Positions 46,701 to 59,239 of a stretch of DNA of 64,000 bases are shown in pieces. Positions within the stretch are counted from its first letter, which is position 1. Each line of letters begins with the position of its first letter. The position numbers were made by a program, and so were the translations under genes. Source of the stretch: Haliclystus octoradiatus. Its lineage: Eukaryota > Cnidaria > Staurozoa > Stauromedusae > Haliclystidae. Below the pieces are notes generated by a model. That model saw only the letters and a program-made list of their open reading frames with translations. It did not search any database and was not told the DNA's origin. Location: positions 26,984,445 through 27,048,444 of the forward strand of contig OU744446.1 of assembly GCA_916610825.1 (NCBI GenBank). The letters run 5' to 3'.

Positions 46701-48917
46701 TAGATTCAAAAAGTTACTTCTTTACCTAGTTGCTTACTCAACATTGCTGCTGGCGTGTTTCATGCCCCTGGGAGAAAGGTTACAAGGAATAGAAGACAGA
46801 ATGTTTTCGTTGCCAGATTAGTCAAATTTTACCGGTTGACACATTACTTTTTGGGAATATTACTGTGTATAAATACTGGAATAATGCACTGAAAGTGAAT
46901 CACATTCTTCACTCTTTTTCAATGATGACAGCGAAGGAAAAAGGTAGTTCAAAGCTGTTATAAAGCCAACAGGAATTTCCATTGAACGTTACATTTTTGG
47001 CGCCGTTTTCTCGCTCGTTTTCCTTCTATGAAGACTATGATGATCAAGCATGAGCATCAAAGTTACTTCTTTACCTAGTTGCTTACTCAACATTGCTGCT
47101 GGCGTGTTTCATGCCCCTGGGAGAAAGGTTACAAGGAATAGAAGACAGAATGTTTTCGTTGCCAGATTAGTCAAATTTTACCGGTTGACACATTACTTTT
47201 TGGGAATATTACTGTGTATAAATACTGGAATAATGCACTGAAAGTGAATCACATTCTTCACTCTTTTTCAATGATGACAGCGAAGGAAAAAGGTAGTTCA
47301 AAGCTGTTATAAAGCCAACAGGAATTTCCATTGAACGTTACATTTTTGGCGCCGTTTTCTCGCTCGTTTTCCTTCTATGAAGACTATGATGATCAAGCAT
47401 GAGCTTTATATTATTGAAAGTATTATACTAGCAGAAAAATAGTATATTTCATGACAATTAATGCAAAATATATCTATGATGTATTTTATATTAGCCTGTG
47501 CCGTGTGCTGAGCCGTCCTACAAACTCTGCGTATCAAGAAATTTAGAATTGCAAACCATCTGGCTGTATTCAGAAATGCGAAGATCTCTTGCTAGTTTTG
47601 CTCATGAGTCTTACTACAGATGGTGCAGTTATTATATGGCTATATATATTTCACAAAGTGGATTTTCTGTCTGCCGTGTTGAACGTGAACAGTGTCACAA
47701 CTCTGGTGAAAGTCTATATAGAAGTAGAATAAATCAAATTTTGTCGAGAAGAAATCAGATAACTCGATTGAAATCAAAACGTTTGTGACTAACATTGAAA
47801 TAGTGTTATTTATGTCCAAGTAATTGCATATTAATTATATTTCAAAAATAAGAATACAATAGAAGTTTACTCTTTGCTTTGCAATTTTTGTCATTGATTT
47901 ACATGCAGATTTATTTTCCTCATAACAATGAAAACAAGTTCAACGTAAAATTCAACATTTAAAATTATCTTTAGACTAACAAATTCTAAGATCCAAATTC
48001 ATTTTGATAAATAAATTGGTTAAAATAAAACTACATATTGCTCTGTTTGAGGTACTTCAATTGATATTTTACTCAAGTCACGTGATGTAAATACCCATTT
48101 CAAGTCATGTGATTTCTTAACCGAATTTGTCTATTTCAATTTACAATATTCACAATTTCAGTTTAAAAAGTTCACTTTAGTTATTATAATCTTGGAACAA
48201 TGTAAACAAGCAATGTGCTCATATTGACAACCGAATCAAGAATTACACACACATTACTTCGGTGAAAGGAATTGGCAACTCACATCAATTGTCAAGAAAC
48301 TTAATTCTTAAATATGCTTTGGAGACTTTCAAAAATATATTGTACCAGGTTACACGCCAAAAATTAGCCTATTGCAATTGCAAAACTAATTAGAGGTATA
48401 TGTTCTTTAATTAAGAGACAAACATGAAAGGTGGGCACTATTCGCTTAGAATCTTGTGCATGTTTACATTGTGGTTGTCGTTCGTATAATTTCTGTGGTT
48501 GACATTGATCGCTGAAATTCGCTACCTGTAAGCCCATTTCAAAATTAAGCTCCTTAGTGGCTGTCGATCAATGTTGCTCGGACTTTAGGCATTGATGTTT
48601 ATTTATTCAAGGAAATGTTAGGCTACATTGATTAATTATCCAGCCTGTTGTGCTGAATGCTGACATGGGGATAAATAGTTGATCAAAGTACATATGTAGC
48701 CTAGTGATGGACTAGTCTAGTTAAATGTTGAGGTTTCATTTTATTTTTTTCTTCAGCATACACTGCAAATACTAAAGTGACTGAAAATCCTTCTAATGTA
48801 CAATACTACTGTTCGATCTGTGATAAACAACTCAATGGTCCCTTACCTTACAAAGCTCATATGGTTAGTAAATATCACAAAGAAGAAGAAGAGGCACAGA
48901 GACTCTATGGTCGCTAA
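43722..48917 (+). CDS. SH3-domain protein with C-terminal U1-type zinc finger
   Basis: Three exons, 43722-44201, 46087-46258 and 48757-48917, join in phase 0 and then phase 1 through GT..AG introns, giving about 270 residues. The first 100 residues are polar and low in structure. One SH3 domain spans about 101-158: ELFCKYNYKANPDRPGGFDE, then WLVKRHPSNEHWLEA and GFVPATYMK, with the usual ALYDY-, W- and P..Y-type positions. A basic linker contains LPWLQKKESLDF. Near the C-terminus is one C2H2 finger of U1/matrin spacing (CSIC-x12-H-x5-H, about 236-258), ending EEEEAQRLYGR. SH3 domains bind proline-rich ligands; U1-type fingers bind RNA or structured nucleic acids, so a scaffold linking the two is possible but inferred. 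I do not recognise the family. Its start lies about 320 bases from a possible CNPPD1 first exon on the other strand. Confidence 0.88.
44485..44642. repeat. GGGTCCAAC dispersed repeat, copy 2
   Basis: Ends CCTTCCGGGATCTAAGATCC then TTTTGTTGGACCC and holds TTTTCTTCTGAATTTGCTCT. Related to 33128-33292 and inverted relative to 50858-51025. Lies in intron 1 of the SH3-finger gene. Confidence 0.75.
46712..47404. repeat. Tandem direct duplication, 349-base period
   Basis: The block AGTTACTTCTTTACC...GATCAAGCATGAGC occurs at 46712-47055 and again at 47061-47404. I see no difference between the copies apart from the junction. It lies in intron 2 of the SH3-finger gene. Its sequence is unlike the other repeats in the window and encodes nothing recognised. 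Near-identity means a very recent duplication or an assembly artefact. Confidence 0.93.
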
Positions 48918-50585
48918 CATCTTTATTATTATCACATTATTATTAAATAGATAGTCATCCGCTTAATTTGCATGTAAGCATGATCTCCTAATCTTATATT
49001 TATTACATACAGTAGTATAATACTATGACATGGTAATACAGACAATAACGGTTGTATTTGCATTGAAGTTTTTAGATCATCATTTAAATAATTAAAACAG
49101 AAGTATCTTATAATTTATAAATGTCCATAATAAGTCTATAATATATCATTACGTTTATTGTTTTTCTGAAGTGTTTCTTTCGTGTTAAATACTATCACAA
49201 ACAACCACACAGACGAATCTGCACTGTACAAAGTCATGCAATTGTATATTTCACTAGATAATTGGTGAAATCCCTTCTACTTCTGTGCATGATGTATCAT
49301 GCTTCTATACCAAACCAAACATGATCCATCAAGAAATAATGTTGATATTTAAATCTACAAGTTTTGTTTGATAGCAATTGAAAAATTGTTGTCGGGATAC
49401 AGAGGGAATAGAATGATAGACAATGTATGCATTTCTGTTCAATTGCACCTAGTGGAAGAATTGCTTGTGTAGTTTTTATCTACGTTTAGCTTTGTAGGCA
49501 ACAGACATGAAAGCTAAATGGTGATATCCATCATATGTGCTGCTGCCAAGCTGTTTTGCAGTAACATCATCACTCGTCCAGCTGCAGACGACCAGCTCTT
49601 GAAAGGCAGACATCAAAATTAGGGTTTAGAAGCCTTATGACAAAGTTTCAATTTTTCACATTTTGTTTTCATTTGATTATAAATATGACTAAAAAAAGCT
49701 TCCTTCATTGCTTACTGTCTCGCACCATGTTGTCCTCTGAGTAACCTGACTTTGTTTGTGTTTTGTTCTGTTAAAGCAAAGTGAGGAATCAACCTGGCAA
49801 AACAAACAGACCAGATAGCCTGTGTAGGTGGGTGAAGTTGCTTTAAACATAATTAAAAGGGAGGCTCAATTAAGTGTCCAGTCCCCTGTGAAACGGTTGA
49901 TGAGTTCATGAATGTGTATAAGCCCAAAAGTTCATGAAGTTTTGAGCAATTTTACATTCATGAATTTTTCATGACCCCACAAAACAATGTCCATGAACAG
50001 TTCATGAACGATAAATGGCTCCAATTTTCCTAACAGTTCTGTTCATGAACTGTTCATGAACCCTCGCAGACAGTTCATGAAAATTTGGGGCCATTTAACG
50101 CTCATCAACTGTTCATGTACTCCTCAACTGTGTAATATGGAATAGCAGATCGTCAATCAACCAGATGAAAACAGCTGTTCCAGTTCAGAAAGTTAAATGG
50201 CTCAATTTCATGAATTATTTAGTTCTTGAAAAACAGGGAATTCAACGTTCATGAACTGTTTAAAAGGTGTTCATGAACAGTTCATGCACTCTGTGGATTT
50301 TAATCATAGGAATTACTACTTCTTTTGTTGGAGTGTCACACTAATCAGACAAGAAAAAATTATAACAAAGTGAATTTTCAGTTTGTTAAAATTCTAAATG
50401 ACATACTGTAACAAATCATTTTCACATAGATTCAACTATGCTATAGGTTATATAATATGTGTGTTCGGTTAAGATGTGTAATTCATATTCACAATTAAGC
50501 TTTCGTACAAAATGATCTAATTAGAATCAATATGCAAACTATGTCGTTTGGAATTAAAAGTTTAGATAAAAAAAATTTGATATAT
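48918..50585. other. Convergent intergenic region between the SH3-finger gene and BECN1
   Basis: Contains both 3' untranslated regions and a large GTTCATGAAC cluster (49886-50297). No further gene is supported. A minus-strand open stretch near 49482-49620 looks slightly protein-like but has no match I recognise. Confidence 0.5.
49886..50297. repeat. GTTCATGAAC-family repeat, largest cluster
   Basis: More than a dozen TTCATGAA/GTTCATGAAC units over 400 bases, with the recurrent spacer GGCTCCAATTTTC / GGCCATTTAACGCTC between them. It seems to comprise at least two elements. It lies downstream of BECN1 and the SH3-finger gene. Confidence 0.85.
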
Positions 50586-53500
50586 CTATTTATCAGCAAA
50601 TTGTGACGACACCCAAGCAAGGCCCCATTTCAAATTTGTCAACATGAATTTCAAAGCTTTAGTCCAATGCTCTTCTGAATTGAATTGAATTCTAAACATA
50701 AAAATAACAATACATTCACAATTGAATAAAAACAGGAGCTATCATGCATTTTGTTTTTGAAGAACTGATGCATCGAAATGGAAAACAAGGATTGATGTTT
50801 TCTGCCTCAGTAATTTGTATAGTCGATTCGATGGTTGCCCTTCAAATCAACATCAATGCAGGGTCCGTTAAAAGTGAGGATCCTAGATCCCAGAAGGCTA
50901 GAGCAAATTCAGATGAAAATTGATAATCTTCTGATTTATACGCCAAACCTCAATAATAGTTCAGAAGAAGATATTGAGAAGGTTTTGAGATTAAGGAAGG
51001 CTGAATCTTTTGCCCCAATGTCACCTTTGACTTAATTTATTAGAACACTCAGAAATAAGTACAGTACAACATTATGATGGTATATGGACAGGTCATTGCT
51101 TATAAAGAGCTGCAACTCTCAAGACCTTTCTGCAAGAAAATCTGTTGTCTGATATCTGAAATGGGAAATTACTGTCATTGCTCGTAGCAAAAAAAAAACT
51201 GCTCCTTTTAGAAATAGAACAATTACTCTCTGTAAACAGCTTATGAACGCAAATGGCCCAATTTTTATGAAGTGTTCATGAACAAGTTGACAGGAAACGG
51301 GCCTTTCAACGTGCATGGACAGTTCATGAGCGTTAAATGGCTCCAAATGAACTGTACATGGACTTCTGAGGAAAGTTCATTAACAGTTCATGAACTCCTG
51401 AACTGTTAATCCCAGGGCTGGTGAAGCGCCTTCCTTTGAAAGTGCAATATTGTCTTATTTAATTAACTTTAGTGTACAGTTTATTGATAAATCAATGATT
51501 TGTGTATAACATTTTGAAGAATTATAAGTTTGTCAACTATTAATAATTTGTGCATGGAAATAGGGTCAATCCAGTATTCCGTTATATTCCACAGAGGAAG
51601 CCGTATTGCCACAGGAAGGACTCATCCACAGCTTGAAGAAACCATATACCAGTAACATAAAGCCCCTGCCAATGGATTTATGTTGGCGAAAAATTTGGCC
51701 ACACTCACAATATTGCCTGTTGTTGGCTGATATTGAATTTTTAAAATGTTCAAAAATTTTGCAAACATCAGTAGGATTTAGCAAACATTCCATTGTCTCG
51801 ACACAATCCTATCACTGTTAGTGAAGTGCTCAAACGACTTTTTACTTTCGCGAACATCGGTAGGATTTGTGAAATATGAGCCTTGATCTGATTGGTTGAT
51901 GATGACGTAGCTCGATTCAGGAATGGTGGACTTAATTGACTAGTCACCAACCCTCAAAATATCACTGATGTTGACGGAAATAGAATAACATTAATCTAAC
52001 GGATGTTGGCGAAATGAAAGTTCCCCAAGAAGTTGGCAAGAAACGACAACATCCGTAGGATTAAATCCTACCAATGTTGGAAGAATAAAAAAGTCATGTG
52101 GCTGGGGCCTCAAGCTACCATTTACCACAACAAATAAAAACATTACACATTATACTATTGCGAATAAAGCCCCACTTTAGAAAATAGGAAATTTAGGAAA
52201 TTGACACAAATAATGAAAGAAATCAGAAATTGATTTTTGTAACAAACCGGATAGAGAATGATCCTGCACCAGTCGAATCAAATATCTTTCCTTTTTCCAT
52301 TCTGTTAATTACAAAAACAAATATAATGTCATAGAATCAAAACAGCTATCATCGAAAAGCCAAAAACAGTCAACGCATTGAACATCAAAGCCAGTTCATC
52401 CTCTCTTCATTGTGTATTGGATACTGTGCAGCAAGGTAATTTCCGTAGAAAAATATTCAATAAAATGTCATGAGTCCAAAACTATTGTATTTTCTATAGC
52501 CACTGTTAAGCGTGAAGAGTGTAACTCTCTAAAGAGCAATGAGTTGACCTTGATTGGAGATGAAACGTGGGCATTTAAATATTTTCCAATCTGATCTAAT
52601 CCTACATTCAACTGTCAATTCCTCATCCTTAATGTTGCCCTACAAGCAAAGCAGCAACCATAAACACCAGAAGGCCACAATTTTAAATCTGATACAGTCT
52701 AAAACTAGCTCAATCTTAAAACAGAGGAAGGTCACTGTAAATGTTATACGGCATGTCAAACCTGTAAGGCAAGTAGAAACCAGAATCTCCTCTTTCAACT
52801 TCTTCTTTAAACTATAAAAACCAAGACAAGAGCATAAATTAGCATACTTATAATTATAAGAATGTCAGCGAAGACATAATTTTAAGGATCACGCTTTATG
52901 TGGTCATCAAATAACAAAATCAACAAATTTAAGGCTATCATTCTTACAATATCATTATTTTGTTATCCTAATCTATACCTATAAATATAAATATCTGAGT
53001 TAATTTATATCAATACAATCGTTGTTTACCAGTCGTGGTTTGGACAGCCTTCAATATTTTTATTTGGTTTTATGTATCCCATTATGAAAGAAATGAATTA
53101 ATTGCTTTAGTTTCGAGTGCTGAATAACACTTGTTTAAATAACACTATTTAGTTATGGTAACATTAAACCAGCCCAAAGTAACCCAGCAACACTGGTGAA
53201 TCATTGCCAAGTATTACACATATATGCTTCTAACATGTGAAAAATGAACATTGTATACGTTTTCAAAGGTACTATTTAAAAATGTATTACCTGCTGTAAG
53301 CAATCCAGGAATGCTGTCATCGCTTGATCAAATCTAGTAAAGAAAGAAAGATAAATCCAACTTACTGTGCACGAATTGAAATGCAATACACATGGTTCCA
53401 TAATAGTCATATAGCCTAGTCATATTTCTAGTCAATGGCCTTTTCTCGTCAAGCAATGTGCAAATGTAACAACCAACCTTTCAGTTCTATTTTAAATATG

Positions 53501-56500
53501 TTTCGCGATCAAACCATTATATACAAAATATAAACAAATCAATTGATTGGATAGCAATTTACCATTCAGAAGATTGCATAATCAAATACATCAAACTAGC
53601 TAGCATCTGAAACTTCAACAGAAGACAATCATATAAAGAAAACTGAAAGGTGGTTTTCTTCTCAAGGTAAACAGTATCACTAAAGCAACCTAACTATGTG
53701 TCATTGTTTGACGTGATATCAGAAACAGAGAATTATGCTAAACAGTTACACCTTATGCTATGTCACTGCTACAAATCACATAGAACAGGAAAACAGTGGG
53801 ATACGTTTTTACATCGTTTTAATATGGTCACATTGGGGAGGTTATTTGTAAAGCAGCATAAATGCAATGTATACTAATCGATTGTTGAAGAGGGGTGAGA
53901 AGGTGACCAGTGGGATTGCTATTTGATGTATCAATTGGTATCACAAAAGGAAAGAGATTTCCATGGTAATTTAACTATTTCCATGGCAAATTAGTCAAGA
54001 GTGTTATAATACATGATACCGATGAAAATTACATGATGGTACTACACATTTGCATATACATATATAATTAAACAGGACAACTAAAATTACAAATACTTAC
54101 TTTGTATCCCAGAAAAATCGAAATCCTCCTGATCCATACCTAAGGAATAGAACAATGTCAAATATCAGATCAAGTTGATCTAATCACAAAAAGACATGTT
54201 AACTATATTATCATTATATAACTACCCTTCGGATATGGACACTCATTCAGAGAATGTAATTCAATATTATGCCTTTCATTCAAGCGGATAATGATTCATG
54301 TCCCTTGTACTGTAATGACACGTTTAGATGTTCGATCAATATCCCATAATTTTATTGTGAAATAGACAAATGAAAAGCTGTTTCAGTTGTACTTATGTTG
54401 AATTGCTGTTTTTTCTATTGAAAATTTTCCACCATAGCAGCCACTGAGTTCAAGCTCAATTCTATTGTGGAACCAAATGTTTGATTAGGAATTCAATAGG
54501 AAAAGTATTAGCATACATTATTTTACATAAGAGAATCATACTGCCCATGATCACAATCATCTTGCCCAAGGTTAAAAATAATTAGATACAGTATCCTATC
54601 AAAATCTTACAAAGGTAATTCTTTTTTTTCATTCAGTACTTCAATGTACGAATGGTTACCATAGGGAACAAGGCGGTATCTAAATAATAATACAACATAA
54701 CAAATAATAATACACAAAGTATTTCATATATTAAATAAAGTGTTGTTGTGGTAGTAAATAAATTATTAAACTGAGCAGAGATGCTAGCAATAACCCAGAC
54801 CAATGAAAATAAGGCAATAATGTATAATCAATTCGTTATGTCGAAAAAGAAAACTTGCACCATCATTTACGTGACTCTTTTATAGGTAGTATATTAGCGT
54901 GACCGTTGCTTAAGACTCATGCATGCAAAAGTCTTTGAGAGTGTGTATGTGTGGTCCTGGGTTTCCGTTGTTTTCTTGGCCGGTTTTCTTTCTTGACAAT
55001 CGAGGTAGTTTAGACAGGTTTCGATTTTTCTGTTTTGCATAACAAAAAACTTGGTACATCACAGTTGAACTTATGGCATATATTTTTGATATCAAATTTA
55101 GCCAGGTGTCAAATTCCAAGAACACATCAACTTAGATGAGGCATTTATTATTGTTTACCTATGATATTACCCCAGTAAAGCATATGAATCATTGCTGTTA
55201 GGTAATTAGATGATAACTTTCGTAATTCACCTTTCAAATGTTAATCCAATTTTTTTAGCCAGAGAAAACAATAAAAGCACTGTTTGCCCCCATGCAGCAT
55301 TAATTTCAGTCCAATCGACCTAAACAACCAGAAAATGAAATTGTTGAAAAGTTATTATTAGCAAGAAAACAAAGCACATTTATATAAACAAAGGCATCAT
55401 TAGAGCCTATGCTGGTCTGCTCAACTCCTATAAGGTGATGGTAGATTGATATATTATGTAATATACAGTGTACCGGGATTGGAGCAAACAAAAACAATGA
55501 CCAGTTGGTTCAGACAAAGTAAGATACACTACCAATACCAAAACCATGAAAATGTAAAAAAGTGAACCACAATTTTTAAGCCATGAAAAAGTTTGGAAAT
55601 AATGAAAACATCCATATTCACATTGTGAAAATGTGTTGAAAATGCAATGAAAATGTAATAAAATTTCACAATTTTTTCATGGTTTTGGTGTCAGCAGTGA
55701 TACCTCCCTAAAAACAACCAAACCTCTATTTTAGATACAGTATATAAGATAGAAGAGACCAACACGAAATAAAGAGTCAGGTTATGACTTGAATGTTCCC
55801 ATCTCTATTTTGTAGTACAATAGCAAGTGTATTGAAAAGAGCAAGGATTCAAACGGTTGAATGTTAATCATGAAAGAAAAAAACAGAAATCCAAAACATA
55901 TTATACTCACAGGGACACTTGGAAGTCTTCCAAGCCTGAAGCTATTTATAGTTCCAAAATGACCTCTATGCCTAAAATGGAGATGTGAGACAGTATGAAA
56001 TTCCATGTGCAATTCAAAATATTTGATTTACTAGTTTAAACAGATAATTAGATAGTTCTACATATAATTATGTCTCTTTGCTAATACCCATCCCTGCGTA
56101 TTGATATTTGTAGATCTACCTAACAGCCTACAATTATTTTCATTGAATCAAGCAAAACACTGTCAAGTGATTCTTCCCCTGTAGAAAAACTTAACTTGAA
56201 TAAAATAAAATAAAACAAATTTCATAATCAAGTTTGTTTACTACACTCAATGTTTTTACTTACTAAAATATTCTTGGATCAAATTAAAACTTATTTCTTT
56301 AGTAATACATTGCAGTTTTCTATTCTTCTTCAGCTTTGAGCATGTGACAAAATTTTATTAACAGAATTTTGACGGGAATTTACGAAAAATGTTTATCCTT
56401 GAATTTCCAAACACATGAACCAATCAATCAAATTGCAGGACTATGTTCAGTAACCCGCTTAAGTGCAAGTCAAAATTGTCACTGAATTTTATTGTGGTTA

Positions 56501-58891
56501 TCCGGATTTGCACTTATCCCAAATTGTTTAACAAAGACATGACTACAAAATAGTTAATAAAGTTTAAAAGCCAGGTTGCATATTAGCAGTGATTTCACTT
56601 ATCCGAATTGCACATATTTTCACCACTATAGACAGGTGACATGCATATAATATAGGGTTGATTAAAAAAAATCATGTTTGTTGTTTATTACTGAAGTGAC
56701 CACTATAGAAATATGGCTGTATAGCATAATTGACTGTACACTTTGAAAGATTATTTTTATTAATACCTGTTATAGCAGCCGCCTGTATATAGTGACTAAT
56801 TAAAGTAGCATACAAAACGCATTGTATAATAACAAAAATGATTCAATGTCTCTGATTGGTTTAGAGTTATTAAGTCAAATCACCATATAAACAAAGAACA
56901 AAACCAGGTTCGTAAACGCAATTGATATTGCGATTCAAATTTTGTATCACAATTAGAAATTTCGAGTTTGATCAGGAATTTTCAAAAACATTAACTTATG
57001 AGTAAGAAATTCATGTGAAGTTTATAAAAATGTGGTAGTTATTATACAAATCAATTGGCGCATAGTTTTCTATGAGCAACCTCACCATATATGAAATGTG
57101 TTATTAAAAACATTGGTTTTTCGTAATTTATCAAGTTGTGCTTGAGCATGTTGTAGTTGATTGGCGACACTTCAAACAAAAAACAAAAAGAATTGCATTA
57201 ATTGATAAGCAAAACATGTACATAACATTGGTCACAAATAAAACTGATTATACATAATTTGTTCCATAGTTAAGGCATATTTATGTGCACTGTAACACTG
57301 ACATTCTACGTAAGAGAGGATTAGCTCAGATGGTAGAGCAACCAGATATCAGATCTCAGATCATATCTGATTGACTGTGGTTCAAATCCCCCGAAGTTCA
57401 ACTCAATCTTGACTTTATGTAAAACATCAAATGAGTACGATATTCGGATGGCAGGTGCAATGGTCCAGAGGGAACTACATTGTGGGTAGCTGCGGTGCCT
57501 CGTTGCGCTTTGATGTTTATGAACTGTGTATACATAAATGATGTTCATATTCATAAATTGTTCATGGACTGTGCATTACTCATGGTTTTTCCCTTGACAA
57601 TTGTGTGAGATTGTACATCCCTTTCATTTTCACAGGGAAAGAGAGAAAACCTTATTTACTGAGGAAAAATGATTTACTAAACAGATTTACTACGTGATAG
57701 GGCAATACAACAAAGCATATTAAATGATGAGAATAAATATTTTGATAATAAATTGGGTCTGTGAGAGTCATGCCACTTCAACAGTAAAGCTTTCAAAATG
57801 AAATATTATGAATAAACATCCTTTAAGTGATCTTAACATCACCTTAACAATAACTTCAACCAAATTATGGCTTCAAACCTTTTTTTGAAAATTACAAATT
57901 GAAATTTAAGAATTTACTTCAATAAAACAACAAAAGATACAGCTTTATTGTAACACATGAAGCGCAATGAATGGCTAAAAGATGCAATTCCCACAACTTA
58001 ATATCATATTCCGGTACCAGTATGTTAAATAGCAATCAAATACCGACAAATCCATAACTGAAGTACCTTGTTTCCTCATCATGATACTCTTCTATTGATT
58101 TTCTATATTCACAATAATTCTTCCAACATTGCTCCTCTTCAGTTTCCAACGCTTTTTCTTTAATTTCTAATTCTCCTAATTGAGTTGCAATATTGCCCCT
58201 TTCCATTTCACATTTATCTAATTGGCAAAGTAATTGTGTCTCCTCGTTTTGTAATTGTTTGATTTCGTTATCTAACGCTTCTTCATCTGTATCCTCTTCA
58301 TTGCCTTCTAATTGTTCTAAATAATGTTTGTAACTCTCATATTCTCTCTCTGTTACTTGCAATTGTTGATCAAGCTGGCATAGAAGTGTATCTGTACATT
58401 CTTCACAGAGAGGATGATCAACTTCTGACTGGCCAGACATGACATCAAATAATTGAGTTGAAACCTAAGTAGAAAGAAAAAAACTTAATTAATTATGTAC
58501 ACAGAATGGCATTCTTCCTATTTCAGCACAGCTTGAATATGCTGAAGAGATTTATGATTGTCAATTTTCAATTTGAGAATACAGTCAAACCTGTTATAAC
58601 GGTCACCTCTATACAGCAGCCACCTGTCTATAGTGGTCACTCTTTCAATGTCTAAAATGGTATTTTCTATTGAATCAAACCTGTATATAAAGGTCACCTG
58701 TCTATAGTGGTCAATTTATCTACCTCTCTTAGCTGGCTGTTATATACAAGTTTCACTGTAGTAAATTTTCAGTTTCTATTGACACATATTCATCCCTTGT
58801 TACCTTAAGGCGATGGCTGAGATTGTCAGTTTTTGTATCGCTGGCAGCTTCACCCAGAAGAGTAAATCCGTTGCCATCATTTGAAATGCTC
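50586..58891 (-). CDS. BECN1: Beclin-1, autophagy PI3K complex subunit (N-terminal exons not found)
   Basis: Eleven exons in gene order: 58891-58804, 58464-58067, 57169-57086, 55971-55911, 55319-55231, 54679-54611, 54139-54101, 53333-53291, 52811-52762, 52301-52248 and 50691-50586. All joins are in frame, giving 359 residues to the stop. Visible parts: BH3 region (DNLSHRLK, then [12 protein letters not shown]), [13 protein letters not shown], a long coiled coil rich in E, Q and [18 protein letters not shown], the membrane-binding aromatic finger [19 protein letters not shown] and [20 protein letters not shown]. Beclin nucleates the Vps34 class III PI3-kinase complex with ATG14 or UVRAG and is restrained by Bcl-2 proteins. 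The N-terminal CxxC stretch (about 85 residues) is absent from 58892-63105, unless a weak candidate at 62638-62680 (DTVFIRSSAR) is a remnant. The usual Gly-Asp of the BH3 core is Thr-Gln here. Confidence 0.96.
50858..51025. repeat. GGGTCCAAC dispersed repeat, copy 3
   Basis: Begins CAGGGTCCGTTAAAAGTGAG, then GATCCCAGAAGGCTAGAGCA and ATTCAGATGAAAATTGATAA. Same element as 44485-44642 in opposite orientation, within the last BECN1 intron. This copy happens to be open in one frame ([15 protein letters not shown]). Confidence 0.75.
51233..51402. repeat. GTTCATGAAC-family repeat cluster
   Basis: TTTTTATGAAGTGTTCATGA, GACAGTTCATGAGCGTTAAATGGC and AACAGTTCATGAACTCCTGA, with the family spacer. In the last BECN1 intron. 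Confidence 0.75.
51640..52115. mobile_element. Foldback-like element with AACATC(A/G)GTAGGATT motifs
   Basis: At least four copies of AACATCGGTAGGATTT or its inverse AAATCCTACCAATGTT (51763, 51855, about 51990, 52045-52080) are arranged in both orientations. Outer ends look like diverged inverted repeats (AGTAACATAAAGCCCCTGCCA and the inverse of GGCTGGGGCCTCAAGCTAC). No coding capacity. Probably a non-autonomous DNA element in the last BECN1 intron. Confidence 0.5.
56620..56738. mobile_element. pogo/Tigger-like MITE fragment (copy E)
   Basis: Contains ACCACTATAGACAGGTGACA and ends GTATAGCATAATTGACTG before TA. Internal sequence is diverged. It lies in BECN1 intron 3 beside the long-variant fragment at 56763-57070. 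Confidence 0.55.
56763..57070. mobile_element. Fragment of the long pogo-like MITE variant
   Basis: Starts with the family terminus ATACCTGTTATAGCAGCC and then follows 38584-38830 closely: TCTGATTGGTTTAGAGTTA, AAATCACCATAT, TTTGATCAGGAATTTTC, CAATTGGCGCATAG. The right half is missing; the fragment stops about 16 bases before the BECN1 exon boundary at 57086. Confidence 0.7.
57309..57520 (+). mobile_element. tRNA-derived SINE, copy 1 (tail-truncated)
   Basis: Head GAGGATTAGCTCAGATGGTAG has a tRNA box A, and GTGGTTCAAATCCCCC a box B, so it carries an internal RNA polymerase III promoter. The body continues TCAACTCAATCTTGACTTTATG...TGGTCCAGAGGGAACTACATTG, matching the reverse-oriented copies at 60100-60467 and 62347-62625. 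It stops after TGCGGTGCCTCGTTGCGC, before the tail. Lies in BECN1 intron 2. Confidence 0.85.
58582..58758. mobile_element. pogo/Tigger-like MITE, copy D
   Basis: Begins CAGTCAAACCTGTTATAACG and ends GTTATATACAAGTTTCACTG, with TA on both sides (58580-58581, 58759-58760). Length 177 bases. Lies in a BECN1 intron and is the best-preserved copy. Confidence 0.92.
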
Positions 58892-59239
58892 CTGCAAATA
58901 AAAATAATACATCAACACATTGTTCACAACTTGGAAAGATACGCAAACACAATATGTAATATCTTTTTTGAAGATAACGTCATTATTGTACAACACCTCT
59001 TAATGATAGACATACATAGATAGACAACTTTCTCCTTGATTTTAATCCTATACTTAGCTTGAACTATCATTCATATCAACTCTTTTCAAGGTGAGCTTCT
59101 TCATGCCTGTTATTGTAGGTAGGCTAATTATAGGCTGACTGCGACTATTATGTCCGTCTGTTGATACTATATTTATTATGTTGACATTGATTGCACATTT
59201 ACTTCGTGAATTTATTATTATTTTCCCCTGCTACTCAAA

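Noticed and set aside
47498..47788. 96-codon open frame in the SH3-finger intron as an exon
   Set aside because: No suitable splice pair in the right phase and no domain. The three-exon model already closes in frame.
49482..49620. Minus-strand open stretch (WTSDDVTAKQLGSSTYDGYH) as a gene exon
   Set aside because: Protein-like in look but only about 43 codons, no family recognised, ambiguous acceptor and no partner exon. It lies in the 3' flanks of two convergent genes.
57309..57381. A functional tRNA gene at the SINE head
   Set aside because: Box A and box B are present, but the sequence continues into a repeated SINE body with copies elsewhere, and the anticodon region does not form a normal stem.
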